A stretch of 64,000 nucleotides of DNA, taken from contig NZ_BDCM01000006.1 in NCBI RefSeq assembly GCF_001613505.1, forward strand, positions 529,402 to 593,401. Reading direction: 5' to 3'. The position numbers and the translations under genes were made by a program. The DNA comes from Nocardia mikamii NBRC 108933 (GTDB taxonomy: Bacteria; Actinomycetota; Actinomycetes; Mycobacteriales; Mycobacteriaceae). Below are positions 32,272 to 42,620 of the stretch, piece by piece. Positions within the stretch are counted from its first letter, which is position 1; each line of letters starts with the position of its first letter. The notes below the pieces were generated by a model. It searched no databases. It saw nothing but the letters and a program-made list of their open reading frames with translations, and had not been told where the DNA came from.

Positions 32272-32300
32272 TTGACGTCAATTGATACACGTTCTAGTTT
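32272..32300 (+). promoter_or_regulatory. SDR promoter with a KstR-like box
   Basis: TTGACG (32272-32277) and TAGTTT (32295-32300) are spaced by 17 bp. Between them lies TAGAACGTGTATCA (minus strand, 32283-32296), which matches the KstR consensus TnnAACnnGTTnnA except at one base. TTGACGTCAA (32272-32281) is itself a palindrome. Control by a KstR-type sterol regulator is possible but unproven. Confidence 0.4.
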
Positions 32301-32373
32301 CGGTGTACTCGCGGAACAGGCGGTGACACATCCGGTCTCACCGCGCGCGACGCAGCAGGAGAGGACGGCCGCA

Positions 32374-33138
32374 ATGATGCGCAGGCACGAGGGACGACGG
32401 GTGGTGGTGACCGGGGCGGGCTCGGGCATCGGGCGGGGCATCGTGGTGCGCATGCTCGCCGAGGGAGCGCACGTGGTCGGCGCCGACATCTCCGAACCCG
32501 GACTGAAAGAGACTGTGGCAGAGGTGGGTTCGGACCGCGAGCGACTCCATACCGTCACCGTCGACGTGGCCGATCCGGAATCGGTGCGCCCCGCCGTCGC
32601 CGCGGCCGTCGACCATCTCGGCGGACTGGACGTGCTGGTCAACGCGGCCGGGATCATGCGCACCGCGCATACCCACGAGATGGCGTTCGAGAGCTGGAAT
32701 CAGGTGATCGGCATCAACCTCACCGGCACCTTCCTGATGATGCAGGCGGCCATCCCGACCCTGCTGCAGTCCGATCATCCGGTGATCGTGAACTTCTCCT
32801 CCACCGCGGCCCTGGGCGCGAACCCGTACATGGCCGCCTACGCCGCCTCCAAGGGCGGCGTGAACGCGATGACCCATGCGGTCGCGCTGGAGTATTCGCA
32901 GAAGGGCCTGCGCGCGGTGAATATCGTCCCGGGCGGCATCACCAGCGGTATCACCAACAACCTGCAGACCCCCGAAGACGCCGACTGGAACCTCTTCTCC
33001 CGGCTGACCGGCTGGCTCAACGGCGGCGCCTTGGGCGAACCCGCCGACGTCGCGGGCGTGGTCGCCATGGTCGCCTCCGAGGACGGCCGCTACATCACCG
33101 GCTCCGAGATCCGCGTGGACGGCGGGGCCTTGATGTGA
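32374..33138 (+). CDS. Short-chain dehydrogenase/reductase
   Basis: A 254-residue classical SDR. The NAD(P) motif is TGAGSGIGRG, with NAAG, then the catalytic Ser in NFSSTAAL and YAASK with Tyr and Lys. An Asp after the second strand (GADISEPG) favours NAD(H). The ATG follows AGGAGAGG. It is divergent from the lipase gene and may share its regulation. Substrate unknown; a steroid or hydroxyacyl compound would fit the KstR-like box. Confidence 0.9.
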   Translation: MMRRHEGRRVVVTGAGSGIGRGIVVRMLAEGAHVVGADISEPGLKETVAEVGSDRERLHTVTVDVADPESVRPAVAAAVDHLGGLDVLVNAAGIMRTAHTHEMAFESWNQVIGINLTGTFLMMQAAIPTLLQSDHPVIVNFSSTAALGANPYMAAYAASKGGVNAMTHAVALEYSQKGLRAVNIVPGGITSGITNNLQTPEDADWNLFSRLTGWLNGGALGEPADVAGVVAMVASEDGRYITGSEIRVDGGALM

Positions 33139-34305
<1,167 letters not shown>

Positions 34306-34446
34306 TCAGTCCCTGGCAACTACATGCCGTGGAACAGGGGATTTCCACATCACGATTCGATATCGACGATCCGGAAATATCACGACCGCGCAATCGTAAG
34401 TGAACTGGAGCACACCTCGCATTCCGGTCGCGTTTTATGTGACGCA

Positions 34447-34460
34447 CCGCACGCGTGCGG
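34447..34460. terminator. Palindrome after tatD
   Basis: CCGCACGCGTGCGG is a perfect 14-bp palindrome two bases beyond the tatD stop. It could end tatD transcription before the separately promoted rpfB. No T-run follows. Confidence 0.35.
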
Positions 34461-34462
34461 GC

Positions 34463-35299
34463 TCAGCCTCGCGGCAGGCGGTAGACCCGCTCGGCATTGG
34501 CGGTCGTGATCTCGGCCAGTGCCGCCGGATCCTGTTCGCGCAGTTCGGCCAGGGCCCGCACGGTGTAGGGCAGGCAGTACGGCTCGTTCGGCGCGCCCCG
34601 GAACGGGTGCGGGGTCAGGAACGGCGCATCGGTCTCCACCAATATCAGCTCGTCCGGCACCAGCTTGGCGGCCTCGCGCAATTCGTGCGCGTTCCGGAAA
34701 CTCACCGTCCCGGAGAAGCTGAGCAGATACCCCTCGGCCACGCAGGCCAGCGCCATATTGGCGTCGGAGGAGAAGCAGTGGAAGATCACCGTCTCCGGAG
34801 CGCCCTCGTCCAGCAGGACCGCCAGCACGTCGTGATCGGCCTCGCGGTTGTGGATCATCAACGGCTTACCGAGTCGTTTCGCGAGGTCGATATGCCAGCG
34901 AAAGCCCTCGACCTGATCCTCGATATCGGCGCAGCCGTCGAGTTTGCCGGGCCAGTAGTAGTCGAGCCCGGTCTCACCGACGGCGACCACCCGGGGGTCG
35001 GCGGCCAGCTTCTCCAGTTCGGCGCGGGCGGCATCGTCGAGGGCGTTCGCCCGGGTCGGATGCAGTGCGACCGCCGCGAACACGCGCGGATCCCAGTGCG
35101 CGGCGTCGACGGCGAAGCGGGCGGCCTCGAGGTCGTCGGCGATGGTCACCACCCGGCCGACACCCACGGCGGCGGCCCGATCCACCATGGCGGCAACCGA
35201 TTCCGCGTCCTCGGCGCCGCAGGCATCGAGGTGGGTGTGCGCGTCGATCAACGGCGACAGCGGTTCGGGCGGCTCGGGTGCGGGTCGTTTACCGGGCAT
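34463..35299 (-). CDS. tatD: TatD family metal-dependent hydrolase
   Basis: A 278-residue TIM-barrel metallohydrolase, DNase-like. Metal-binding elements are DAHTHLDACG, AVGETGLDYYW, MIHNREAD, FHCFSSD and VETDAPFLTP. TAATCT on the minus strand ends seven bases before the ATG, predicting a leaderless mRNA and supporting this start. It is divergent from metG and upstream of rpfB, the order seen in M. tuberculosis. Confidence 0.93.
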   Translation of the reverse strand: MPGKRPAPEPPEPLSPLIDAHTHLDACGAEDAESVAAMVDRAAAVGVGRVVTIADDLEAARFAVDAAHWDPRVFAAVALHPTRANALDDAARAELEKLAADPRVVAVGETGLDYYWPGKLDGCADIEDQVEGFRWHIDLAKRLGKPLMIHNREADHDVLAVLLDEGAPETVIFHCFSSDANMALACVAEGYLLSFSGTVSFRNAHELREAAKLVPDELILVETDAPFLTPHPFRGAPNEPYCLPYTVRALAELREQDPAALAEITTANAERVYRLPRG

Positions 35300-35305
35300 C
35301 GGACC

Positions 35306-35311
35306 AGATTA
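35306..35311 (-). promoter_or_regulatory. -10 hexamer of a predicted leaderless tatD mRNA
   Basis: TAATCT on the minus strand, then six bases, then the tatD ATG. On the other strand TAGAGT at 35397-35402 is a plausible metG -10, leaving a leader of only a few bases. Confidence 0.55.
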
Positions 35312-35412
35312 GACACACCGCGCCGACGGCAGGTGAACCCGGCGGGAGCGACGAGCGGACGACGGGATATCGACGCGAGGGATTATCGGCGGCGGATTAG
35401 AGTGGACACACC

Positions 35413-36975
35413 ATGAGCGCACCCGAACGCACATCACCGGCCTTCTACATCACCACGGCGATCGCCTATCCCAACGGCGCGCCGCATATCGGCCATGCCT
35501 ACGAGTACATCTCCACCGATACGCTCGCCCGGTTCAAGCGGCTCGACGGCTACGACGTGTTCTTCATGACCGGCACCGACGAGCACGGCCAGAAGGTGCA
35601 GCAGGCCGCGCGCGCCGCCGGCGTCTCCGTGGAGGAATACGCCGCGCGCAATTCGGATGTGTTCGAACGCATGGACAAGGCGCTCGACATTTCCTACGAC
35701 CGCTTCATCCGCACCACCGACGAGGATCACCTCGCCGCCAGCATCGCGATCTGGGAGCGCATGCAGGCCAACGACGATATCTACCTCGACACCTATTCGG
35801 GCTGGTACTCGGTGCGCGACGAGGCCTTCTACACCGAGGAGGAGACCACCGTCACCGAGGACGGGACGCGGCTGGCGACCGAAACCCGGACCCCGGTGGA
35901 ATGGACCGAGGAGTCGAACTACTTCTTCCGGTTGTCGAAATATCAGGACCGGCTGCTCGAACTGTACGAGACCACACCGGATTTCATTCTGCCCGCGACC
36001 CGGCGCAACGAAATCGTCAGCTATGTGAAGGCCGGCCTGAAGGATCTGTCGATTTCGCGCACCACCTTCGACTGGGGTGTGCCGGTGCCCGGTGATCCGG
36101 CGCATGTGATGTACGTGTGGGTGGACGCGCTCACCAACTATCTGACCGGTGTGGGATTCCCGAATACCGATTCGGCCGCCTTCCAGCGGTTCTGGCCGGC
36201 GAATGTGCACATCATCGGCAAGGACATCACCCGGTTCCACACCGTCTACTGGCCGGCCTTCCTGATGTCGGCGGGTATCGAATTGCCGAAACGCGTTTTC
36301 GTGCACGGGTTCTTGTTCAACAAGGGCGAGAAGATGTCGAAGTCGGTCGGCAATGTGGTGGATCCGCTGGCGCTGGTCGAGCAATACGGTCTCGACGCGG
36401 TGCGGTTCTTCCTGCTGCGTGAGATCTCCTACGGCCAGGACGGTTCCTACAGCCACGACGCCATCGTGGGGCGGATCAACACCGATCTGGCCAACGAGTA
36501 CGGCAATCTGGTGCAGCGCAGCCTGAAGATGGTGGCGCGCGATTTCGATTCCGCCGTACCGACTCCCGGCGAATTCACCGACGCCGATCGGGAACTGCTC
36601 GATCGCGCGAACGGCCTGCTGGAGCGCTGCCGCACCGAATTCGACGGGCAGCAGCTGCATCTGGCGCTCGAGGCGATCTGGCTGACCCTCGGCGAGACGA
36701 ACAAGTACTTCTCCGCACAGCAGCCGTGGGCGCTGGCCAAATCGGGCACGCCCGAGGACGTGGCCCGCGAGGCGACCGTGCTGTACGTCACCCTCGAGGT
36801 GCTGCGGATCGTGTCGATCCTGGTGCAGCCGGTGATTCCGGGTTCGGCCGGGCGGATTCTCGACCAGCTCGGCCAGACCGCGCGCACCTTCGCCGATCTC
36901 GCCACGCCGATCGAGGCCGGACTGGCCCTACCCGCACCGGAACCGGTGTTCCCGAAGTACATCGAACCGAAGTAG
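35413..36975 (+). CDS. metG: Methionyl-tRNA synthetase
   Basis: A 520-residue class I aminoacyl-tRNA synthetase. The HIGH signature is PHIGHAYEY near residue 24 and the KMSKS loop [14 protein letters not shown] near residue 305. [11 protein letters not shown] and the [16 protein letters not shown] context are specific to MetRS. The length lacks a C-terminal tRNA-binding extension. It charges tRNA-Met and is followed 22 bp later by a TetR gene. Confidence 0.96.
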   Translation: MSAPERTSPAFYITTAIAYPNGAPHIGHAYEYISTDTLARFKRLDGYDVFFMTGTDEHGQKVQQAARAAGVSVEEYAARNSDVFERMDKALDISYDRFIRTTDEDHLAASIAIWERMQANDDIYLDTYSGWYSVRDEAFYTEEETTVTEDGTRLATETRTPVEWTEESNYFFRLSKYQDRLLELYETTPDFILPATRRNEIVSYVKAGLKDLSISRTTFDWGVPVPGDPAHVMYVWVDALTNYLTGVGFPNTDSAAFQRFWPANVHIIGKDITRFHTVYWPAFLMSAGIELPKRVFVHGFLFNKGEKMSKSVGNVVDPLALVEQYGLDAVRFFLLREISYGQDGSYSHDAIVGRINTDLANEYGNLVQRSLKMVARDFDSAVPTPGEFTDADRELLDRANGLLERCRTEFDGQQLHLALEAIWLTLGETNKYFSAQQPWALAKSGTPEDVAREATVLYVTLEVLRIVSILVQPVIPGSAGRILDQLGQTARTFADLATPIEAGLALPAPEPVFPKYIEPK

Positions 36976-36997
36976 AAGTAGGCGACCGGAGCCGGTT

Positions 36998-37645
36998 ATG
37001 GATGCGGATTTCGCCGAGCGCCACCGCAGCGTTCGCGCCCACGCGCTCGGCACCCCCCGGGGCCGGCTCATCGGCGCGATGGTCGAATGTGTCGGCGCCC
37101 GAGGCTTTTCCACGGTGACGCTGACCGATATCGTCGGCCGCGCCCACGTCTCACGCAGTACCTTCTACGAACACTTCGGCAACAAGGAACACTGCTTCCT
37201 CGAGGCGGTGCACACCGGCGTCGAGATCATCCGCACCCGGATCGCGGAGGAGCTGGCGCACCTGCCCGAGGACGCCGATCCGCGGCAGCGCATCGCCACC
37301 ATGATCAGCACGTTCTGCTCGGTGGTGGCGGCCGAACCGGATTTCGCGCGGCTCATCCTGGTGGAATCGCTGCTGGTGGGCGACGCGACCGCGGAGTTCC
37401 GCGATCGGGCGGTGGACCGCTTCGCCACCCTGTACCGCGCCTTCCACGATCAGGCGCGCACCGCCGATCCCGCGATCCCGGAACTACCGGACGAGGTGAT
37501 CGCCCTGATCCCCGATGCGATCGGGGAACGTACGCGGCGGGTCCTGGTCCACGAGGGTGCGCATCGCGTTCCCGACATGGCGCCCACCTTCATCGAATTC
37601 GCGAATACCGTGCTGGGGCTGGCGCCGGTCGTCGCGCGCGTATAA
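36998..37645 (+). CDS. TetR family transcriptional regulator
   Basis: A 215-residue regulator with helix-turn-helix STVTLTDIVGRAHVSRSTFY and the FYEHFGNKEHCFLEAV segment typical of TetR. GGAG lies seven bases before the ATG. It sits 22 bp after metG and may be read through from it. No obvious operator is seen nearby, so its target is unknown. Confidence 0.9.
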   Translation: MDADFAERHRSVRAHALGTPRGRLIGAMVECVGARGFSTVTLTDIVGRAHVSRSTFYEHFGNKEHCFLEAVHTGVEIIRTRIAEELAHLPEDADPRQRIATMISTFCSVVAAEPDFARLILVESLLVGDATAEFRDRAVDRFATLYRAFHDQARTADPAIPELPDEVIALIPDAIGERTRRVLVHEGAHRVPDMAPTFIEFANTVLGLAPVVARV

Positions 37646-37669
37646 CCGAATCGTCGTTCCCGCCTCGCA

Positions 37670-37700
37670 ATCCCCTCACCCGGCTTCCGGTCGAGGGGAT
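37670..37700. terminator. Bidirectional hairpin between TetR and rsmI
   Basis: Arms ATCCCCTC (37670-37677) and GAGGGGAT (37693-37700) pair perfectly. The intervening bases contain CCGG-CTT-CCGG, which extends the stem with a small bulge. It separates two convergent genes and is the best terminator candidate for both. Confidence 0.6.
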
Positions 37701-37705
37701 CTGCG

Positions 37706-38551
37706 CTACTCCGCGCGCGCGGCCAGGACCGCATCGTAGAGTTCGCGGCGCGACACCCCGCCCGCACGCGCGGCGACCCGCGCGCACGCGTCCTTGAGGC
37801 GGGTGCCGTCGGCGACCAGTTCCTCCACCTCGTCCACCAGATCGACCGGATCGGCCGAAACCGGTTGTGCCCCTTCGACCACCACCGTGATCTCTCCGCG
37901 CGCGCCCTCGACGGCCCATTCCGCCAGCTCGCCGAGTCCGCCGCGCACGACCTCCTCGTAGGTCTTGGTCAGCTCCCGGCACACCGCGGCCCGGCGTCCG
38001 GGGCCCAGCACCTCGGCGGCATCAGCCAGACAGCCGGCGAGCCGGTGCGGTGCCTCGAAGAACACGACCGCGCGCGGCTCGGTGACCAGCGTCGCCAGCC
38101 ACTGCTTGCGCTGCCCGGACTTACGCGGAGCGAAGCCGTCGAAGCAGAACCGTTCCATGGGCAGACCGGACAGGGCCAGGGCCGTGGTGACGGCCGAGGG
38201 ACCGGGCAGACAGGTCACCGGCAGGTCCCGCTCGATACATGCCGCGACAATGCGGTAACCGGGGTCGCTGACCGACGGCATCCCCGCGTCGGTGACCAGC
38301 AGGACGGTCCTGCCGGATTCGATCTCGTCCAGCAGCAACGGAATTCGCGCGGCCTCCACGTGATCGTAGAAACTCACCACCCGCCCGGTGATCTCGACCT
38401 CGAGCGCCTTGGCCAGCGCCCGGGTCCGGCGCGTGTCCTCGGCGGCCACGACGTCCGCGCTCGCGAGGGCGTCGCGCAGCCGCCGCGACGCATCACCGAT
38501 ATCGCCCATCGGCGTCGCCGCCAGCACCAACCGTCCGCCGTGCTCGCCCAT
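37706..38551 (-). CDS. rsmI: 16S rRNA (cytidine1402-2'-O)-methyltransferase RsmI
   Basis: RsmI (281 aa) methylates the ribose of C1402 in the ribosomal P site. It has the tetrapyrrole-methylase fold: LVLAATPMGDIGD at the start, AAEDTRRT, LLVTDAGMPSVSDPG and LPGPSAVTTALALSGLP. AAAGGA lies upstream of the ATG at 38551. The frame continues to 38875 but would overlap pmt. Confidence 0.95.
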   Translation of the reverse strand: MGEHGGRLVLAATPMGDIGDASRRLRDALASADVVAAEDTRRTRALAKALEVEITGRVVSFYDHVEAARIPLLLDEIESGRTVLLVTDAGMPSVSDPGYRIVAACIERDLPVTCLPGPSAVTTALALSGLPMERFCFDGFAPRKSGQRKQWLATLVTEPRAVVFFEAPHRLAGCLADAAEVLGPGRRAAVCRELTKTYEEVVRGGLGELAEWAVEGARGEITVVVEGAQPVSADPVDLVDEVEELVADGTRLKDACARVAARAGGVSRRELYDAVLAARAE

Positions 38552-38699
38552 CGCCGTCCTTTCCACCGCCGGCCGACCCATCCGACCGGCCGCCACCGCG
38601 CACCTGCGCCCGGTCCGGGCAAACGCTACCCCTGGGGCCGGACCGCGCCCGAGTCCGCAGGCCGGCTCACCGCCGCGCGGCCCACCTACGCACACCGCA

Positions 38700-38705
38700 T
38701 ACGAT
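38700..38705 (+). promoter_or_regulatory. -10 hexamer of a predicted leaderless pmt mRNA
   Basis: TACGAT followed by six bases and the GTG at 38712. This explains why no usable Shine-Dalgarno spacing exists at this start and supports choosing it over in-frame upstream starts. Confidence 0.55.
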
Positions 38706-38711
38706 CGGAGC

Positions 38712-40298
38712 GTGACCCAGCTGACCGATACGCGACCGGCGATCGGCGCGGGCCCGGCCTTGTCCAGTCCGGCGCCGCTGCGCCCCGCACCCGATTTCGG
38801 ACCGACCGACCGGGCCCGGGGCTGGCTGGTCACGCTATTCCTGACGGTGGTCGCCGCGGTCACCCGGTTCACCATGCTGAACTATCCGACCGACGCCGGC
38901 ACCCCGGTCTTCGACGAGAAGCACTATGCACCGCAGGCCTGGCAGATGCTCACCGGCGGCGGGGTCGAGGACAATCCGGCCTACGGGCTGGTGGTGCATC
39001 CGCCGGTCGGTAAGCAGATGATCGCGCTGGGGGAAGCGCTGTTCGGCTACACCAGCTGGGGCTGGCGATTCACCGCGGCGATCTTCGGATCGCTGCTGGT
39101 CCTGCTGGTCATTCGCATCACCCGCCGGATGACCCGATCCACCCTGATCGGCGCGATCGCGGGTGTGTTGTTGATCGCCGACGGCCTGACCTTCGTGTCC
39201 TCGCGCATCGGCATGCTCGACATCTTCCAGGCGGTCTTCGTCGTCGGCGCCTTCGGCTGCCTGATCGTCGATCGCGACGAGACGCGGGCCCGCCTCGCCC
39301 GGGCCGACGCCGAAGGCCGGATAGCGCTGAGCGTGTTCGGCCCGCGACTGGGTGTGCGATGGTGGCGGTTCGGGGCCGGTCTGCTGCTGGGGCTGTCGTG
39401 TGGAACGAAATGGTCGGGCCTGTATTTCATCCTGTTCTTCGGGCTGATGACGGTCTGTTTCGATGCGGCCGCGCGCAAGGCCTACGGGGTGGCGCGCCCC
39501 TGGGTCGGCACGGCGGTCCGCGATATCGGGCCGGCTCTGTACGCGCTGGTGGCGATTCCGCTGCTGGTCTACCTGGCCAGTTATTGGGGCTGGTTCGCCA
39601 GCGAGGACGGTTACGACCGCTATTCGGTGGGCAATGCCGTGGGCACCGGCGGCACCTGGTCGTGGGTTCCGGACGCGTTGCGTTCGCTGTGGCACAACCA
39701 GGCCGAATCGCTGAAATTCCATCAGAGCCTGACCAATTCGGCCGGTAATCATCACCCGTGGGAATCCAAGCCGTGGTCGTGGCCGATGGGCCTACGCCCG
39801 ATGCTGTACTACTACGCCGACAACGGTGTCACCGGATGCGGGCAGGCGGTCTGTGTGAAGGCCGTGATGCTGATCGGCACGCCGGCGATGTGGTGGTTGT
39901 CGCTGCCGATGCTCGCCTGGGCGCTGTGGCGCACCACCACCCGCCGCGACTGGCGATATGCGGCGATGCTGGTCGGCTACGGCGCCGGGCTGCTGCCGTG
40001 GTTCGCGGATCTGGACCGGCAGATGTACTACTTCTACGCGGTCCCGATGGCGCCGTTCCTCGCGATGGGCCTCGCCCTGACGCTCGGCGATATTCTCGGC
40101 CCCGCACCCCTCGTGCGGGCCCGGTCGGGGCGGTGGTTCGCGCTGGCCGGCGAACGCCGAAGTCTCGGACTACTTCTGGTGTGCCTGTATCTGGGGCTGG
40201 TGATCGCCAACTTCATCTGGCTGTGGCCCATTCTCACCGCCCTGCCGATCACGCCGTCCAACTGGCACGACCACCTCTGGCTACCCAGCTGGCGCTGA
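38712..40298 (+). CDS. pmt: Protein O-mannosyltransferase (Pmt, GT39)
   Basis: A 528-residue integral membrane enzyme that transfers mannose from polyprenyl phosphate to secreted proteins during Sec export. The first extracytoplasmic loop carries the catalytic Asp-Glu in VFDEKHYAPQ, followed by HPPVGKQMIALGE. About ten hydrophobic segments follow, ending in NWHDHLWLPSW. It corresponds to Rv1002c of M. tuberculosis and is divergent from rsmI, as there. Confidence 0.94.
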   Translation: MTQLTDTRPAIGAGPALSSPAPLRPAPDFGPTDRARGWLVTLFLTVVAAVTRFTMLNYPTDAGTPVFDEKHYAPQAWQMLTGGGVEDNPAYGLVVHPPVGKQMIALGEALFGYTSWGWRFTAAIFGSLLVLLVIRITRRMTRSTLIGAIAGVLLIADGLTFVSSRIGMLDIFQAVFVVGAFGCLIVDRDETRARLARADAEGRIALSVFGPRLGVRWWRFGAGLLLGLSCGTKWSGLYFILFFGLMTVCFDAAARKAYGVARPWVGTAVRDIGPALYALVAIPLLVYLASYWGWFASEDGYDRYSVGNAVGTGGTWSWVPDALRSLWHNQAESLKFHQSLTNSAGNHHPWESKPWSWPMGLRPMLYYYADNGVTGCGQAVCVKAVMLIGTPAMWWLSLPMLAWALWRTTTRRDWRYAAMLVGYGAGLLPWFADLDRQMYYFYAVPMAPFLAMGLALTLGDILGPAPLVRARSGRWFALAGERRSLGLLLVCLYLGLVIANFIWLWPILTALPITPSNWHDHLWLPSWR

Positions 40299-40310
40299 GG
40301 TTCGACGCGG

Positions 40311-40676
40311 CTAGGGGGTCTCGCCCAGCGCCGCCCGCACGTAGCCCAGCGCCGCCTCGTCGTCGAGCCCCAATCGGCGCACCGCCGCAACGTATTCCGT
40401 GGCCGCGCGCCCGGCCGCGTCGCGAGTCGGATCACCGGAGGAGGCGATGAACGACCCGAGCCGGCCCCTGGTCTCGAGCACGCCGTCCTGCTCGAGTTCG
40501 CGGTAGGCGCGCGCGACGGTGTTCGGCGCCAAGCCGAGCTGAACGGCCAGCGCGCGCACCGTCGGAATCTTGGTTCCGGCGGTGAGTTCGCCGGATTGCA
40601 CCCGGGCGACGATGCCCAGCCGCAGTTGTTCGTACGGCGGAACCGTCGATTGATGGTCGACCGGGATATCCAGCAT
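40311..40676 (-). CDS. GntR family regulator (YtrA type)
   Basis: A 121-residue protein with only the winged helix-turn-helix of GntR (PPYEQLRLGIVARVQSGEL, then LAPNTVARAYRELEQDGVLE) and a short C-terminal helix, as in the YtrA subfamily. It follows arcA by 6 bp on the same strand, so the two are co-transcribed. YtrA regulators usually control adjacent transport genes; here only arcA is adjacent. Confidence 0.88.
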   Translation of the reverse strand: MLDIPVDHQSTVPPYEQLRLGIVARVQSGELTAGTKIPTVRALAVQLGLAPNTVARAYRELEQDGVLETRGRLGSFIASSGDPTRDAAGRAATEYVAAVRRLGLDDEAALGYVRAALGETP

Positions 40677-40682
40677 CGGCTT

Positions 40683-41909
40683 TCACACCTCGTCACGCGA
40701 CAGCGGGCAGGACAGGCAGCGGGGCCCGCCACGCCCGGAACCCAGTTCGGATCCCGGAATGGTCAGCACCTCGATGCCCGCATCGGCCAGCCGTGTATTC
40801 GTATTCTCGTTGCGTTCATAGGCCACCACGACCCCGGGCGCCAGTGCGAGGGTGTTGTTGCCGTCGTCCCACTGTTCCCGTTCGGCGGTGACCCCGTCCA
40901 GCCCGGTGTCGATGACCCGCAGTTTGTCGATCCCCATCGCCTCGGCCGCGGCGGGCAGGAACGGATCCGGACCGCTCATCCGCACCGAATCGCCGTCGGC
41001 TCGAATGGTGAACGCGCGCAACGAATTCTGCACACCCGGGTACATCACCACCGCATCGCGGTCGACCATGGTGCACACGGTGTCCAGATGCATGGTGGCC
41101 CGGTTCTGCGCGATCGGCACCACCAGCACGGTGTGGGCCAGCGCATCGTCGAAGAGACTGCGCGCCAACGCTTCCGCACCGGCCGGCGAGGTGCGCTCAC
41201 CCACCCCGATCGCGACCACACCGGGCGAAAGAAGCAGGACGTCACCGCCTTCCATCGGCGCGGTGTGCGATTCGTAGGCCCGTCGCACGCCGAGGAATCG
41301 CGGGTGGAACGCGTATACCAGGTCGGTGAGCGAGGTTTCGCGAGCGCGGGCCGGCAGCGCGAGGGAGGTGATGGCCACCTTGGGCCCCACCCAGAACGAG
41401 GAATCGCGAGTGAACAGCAGATTCGGCAGCGGTTCGATGACGAAATCGGTGCCGTGGTGCATGCGCCGCACCAGCGACGCGGCATCCGGTTCGAACGGCA
41501 ATTCGTCGAAGGTCATGCCGGCCATGAGGATTCGCGCCAGATCCGGCGCGGGCACCGCGCGCAGATAGGTCTTCAGTTCCTCTGCCAGGGCGTAGCCGAT
41601 GCGGCGGGCGTCGACGGCCGCGGTGATGCCCATACTGCGTCCGGCGCCGCTGACCGCGAGCGTCTCGGTCAGCAGATCGGCGAGTAACAGCACCTCGACA
41701 CCGCGACCACGCAGCACATCGGCGAAGATCTCGTGCTCCTGCTGGGCGCGCTCCACCCAGGGAATGGCGTCGAACAGCAGTTGATCGTTGTTGCGCGGCG
41801 TGAGTCGGCGCAGCTCATCGCCCGGGCGATGCAGCAGTACCGCGCGCAACGTCCCGACCTCGGTCGTCACGGAAAACGGTCGCGCCGGGGGCACAGCCTC
41901 TGTTCCCAT
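40683..41909 (-). CDS. arcA: Arginine deiminase
   Basis: ArcA (408 aa) hydrolyses arginine to citrulline and ammonia. It shows [36 protein letters not shown] with the catalytic His, and the C-terminal [12 protein letters not shown] with the nucleophilic Cys. The frame extends to 42071, but the ATG at 41909 is preceded at seven bases by TACGGT on the minus strand, predicting a leaderless start there. No ornithine carbamoyltransferase or carbamate kinase lies nearby. Confidence 0.94.
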   Translation of the reverse strand: MGTEAVPPARPFSVTTEVGTLRAVLLHRPGDELRRLTPRNNDQLLFDAIPWVERAQQEHEIFADVLRGRGVEVLLLADLLTETLAVSGAGRSMGITAAVDARRIGYALAEELKTYLRAVPAPDLARILMAGMTFDELPFEPDAASLVRRMHHGTDFVIEPLPNLLFTRDSSFWVGPKVAITSLALPARARETSLTDLVYAFHPRFLGVRRAYESHTAPMEGGDVLLLSPGVVAIGVGERTSPAGAEALARSLFDDALAHTVLVVPIAQNRATMHLDTVCTMVDRDAVVMYPGVQNSLRAFTIRADGDSVRMSGPDPFLPAAAEAMGIDKLRVIDTGLDGVTAEREQWDDGNNTLALAPGVVVAYERNENTNTRLADAGIEVLTIPGSELGSGRGGPRCLSCPLSRDEV

Positions 41910-41915
41910 ATCCCG

Positions 41916-41921
41916 ACCGTA
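41916..41921 (-). promoter_or_regulatory. -10 hexamer of a predicted leaderless arcA mRNA
   Basis: TACGGT on the minus strand, six bases, then the ATG at 41909. It fixes the arcA start and makes the upstream in-frame extension unlikely. Confidence 0.55.
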
Positions 41922-42035
41922 ATGGGCCGCCGCCGGGTTGGCACGAAATTGTTCGCCGACCACGCCGGATCCGGCGCCGGACGCTATCACCGCTGCGCGG
42001 CGGCGAAGTTCCCGGTTCTCGCCCGGCCGCCACGA

Positions 42036-42055
42036 ACCTGAAGTATCGTTGAGGT
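42036..42055 (+). promoter_or_regulatory. SoxR-type box overlapping the soxR -10 element
   Basis: ACCTGAAG-TATC-GTTGAGGT is a 20-bp dyad close to the SoxR box (ACCTCAA...TTGAGGT) and abuts the soxR ATG. TATCGT within it (42044-42049) ends seven bases before the ATG and can be the -10 of a leaderless mRNA. SoxR bound here would probably repress its own gene. Confidence 0.55.
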
Positions 42056-42607
42056 ATGCAGCATACGACATGGCAAGCCAAGGAGCTCACCCCCGGCCAA
42101 CTGTCGGAACGCAGCGGCGTCGCGGTGTCGGCACTGCATTTCTACGAACGCGAGGGCCTGATCGCCAGCCGACGCACCAGCGGAAACCAGCGCCGATACT
42201 CCCGGGAAACGCTGCGCCGGGTGGCATTCATCCGGATCTCGCAGCGCGTCGGAATTCCGCTCAGCGAAATTCGCAAGGCTCTCGACACCCTACCGGAGGG
42301 GCGTACCCCCAATCGGAAGGATTGGGAACGATTGTCGGTAACGTGGCGCACCGATCTCGATCAGCGGATCGAACAGCTCACCCGGCTGCGCAACAGTCTC
42401 ACCGACTGCATCGGCTGTGGCTGTCTGTCACTGGGCAGCTGCCGCATCGTCAACTATCACGACCGGCTCGGCGACGAGGGCCCCGGCGCGCGCACGCTGG
42501 ATGTGAACATCGACTGCACCCGGGCCGAGGGATGCGAGGAACCGACCGCGCGCGATCACGTCACGGATGCCGATGTGGCGGCGTGCGCCGAGAAGATGTG
42601 CGGGTGA
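42056..42607 (+). CDS. soxR: Redox-sensitive transcriptional activator SoxR
   Basis: A 183-residue MerR-family protein. The DNA-binding part is [17 protein letters not shown] with [13 protein letters not shown]. The [2Fe-2S] cluster ligands are in [12 protein letters not shown] near residue 119. It senses redox-cycling compounds. Compared with enterobacterial SoxR it has a longer C-terminus with three further cysteines. It is divergent from arcA and convergent with an SDR gene. Confidence 0.93.
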   Translation: MQHTTWQAKELTPGQLSERSGVAVSALHFYEREGLIASRRTSGNQRRYSRETLRRVAFIRISQRVGIPLSEIRKALDTLPEGRTPNRKDWERLSVTWRTDLDQRIEQLTRLRNSLTDCIGCGCLSLGSCRIVNYHDRLGDEGPGARTLDVNIDCTRAEGCEEPTARDHVTDADVAACAEKMCG

Positions 42608-42620
42608 ATCCGCGCCGAAC

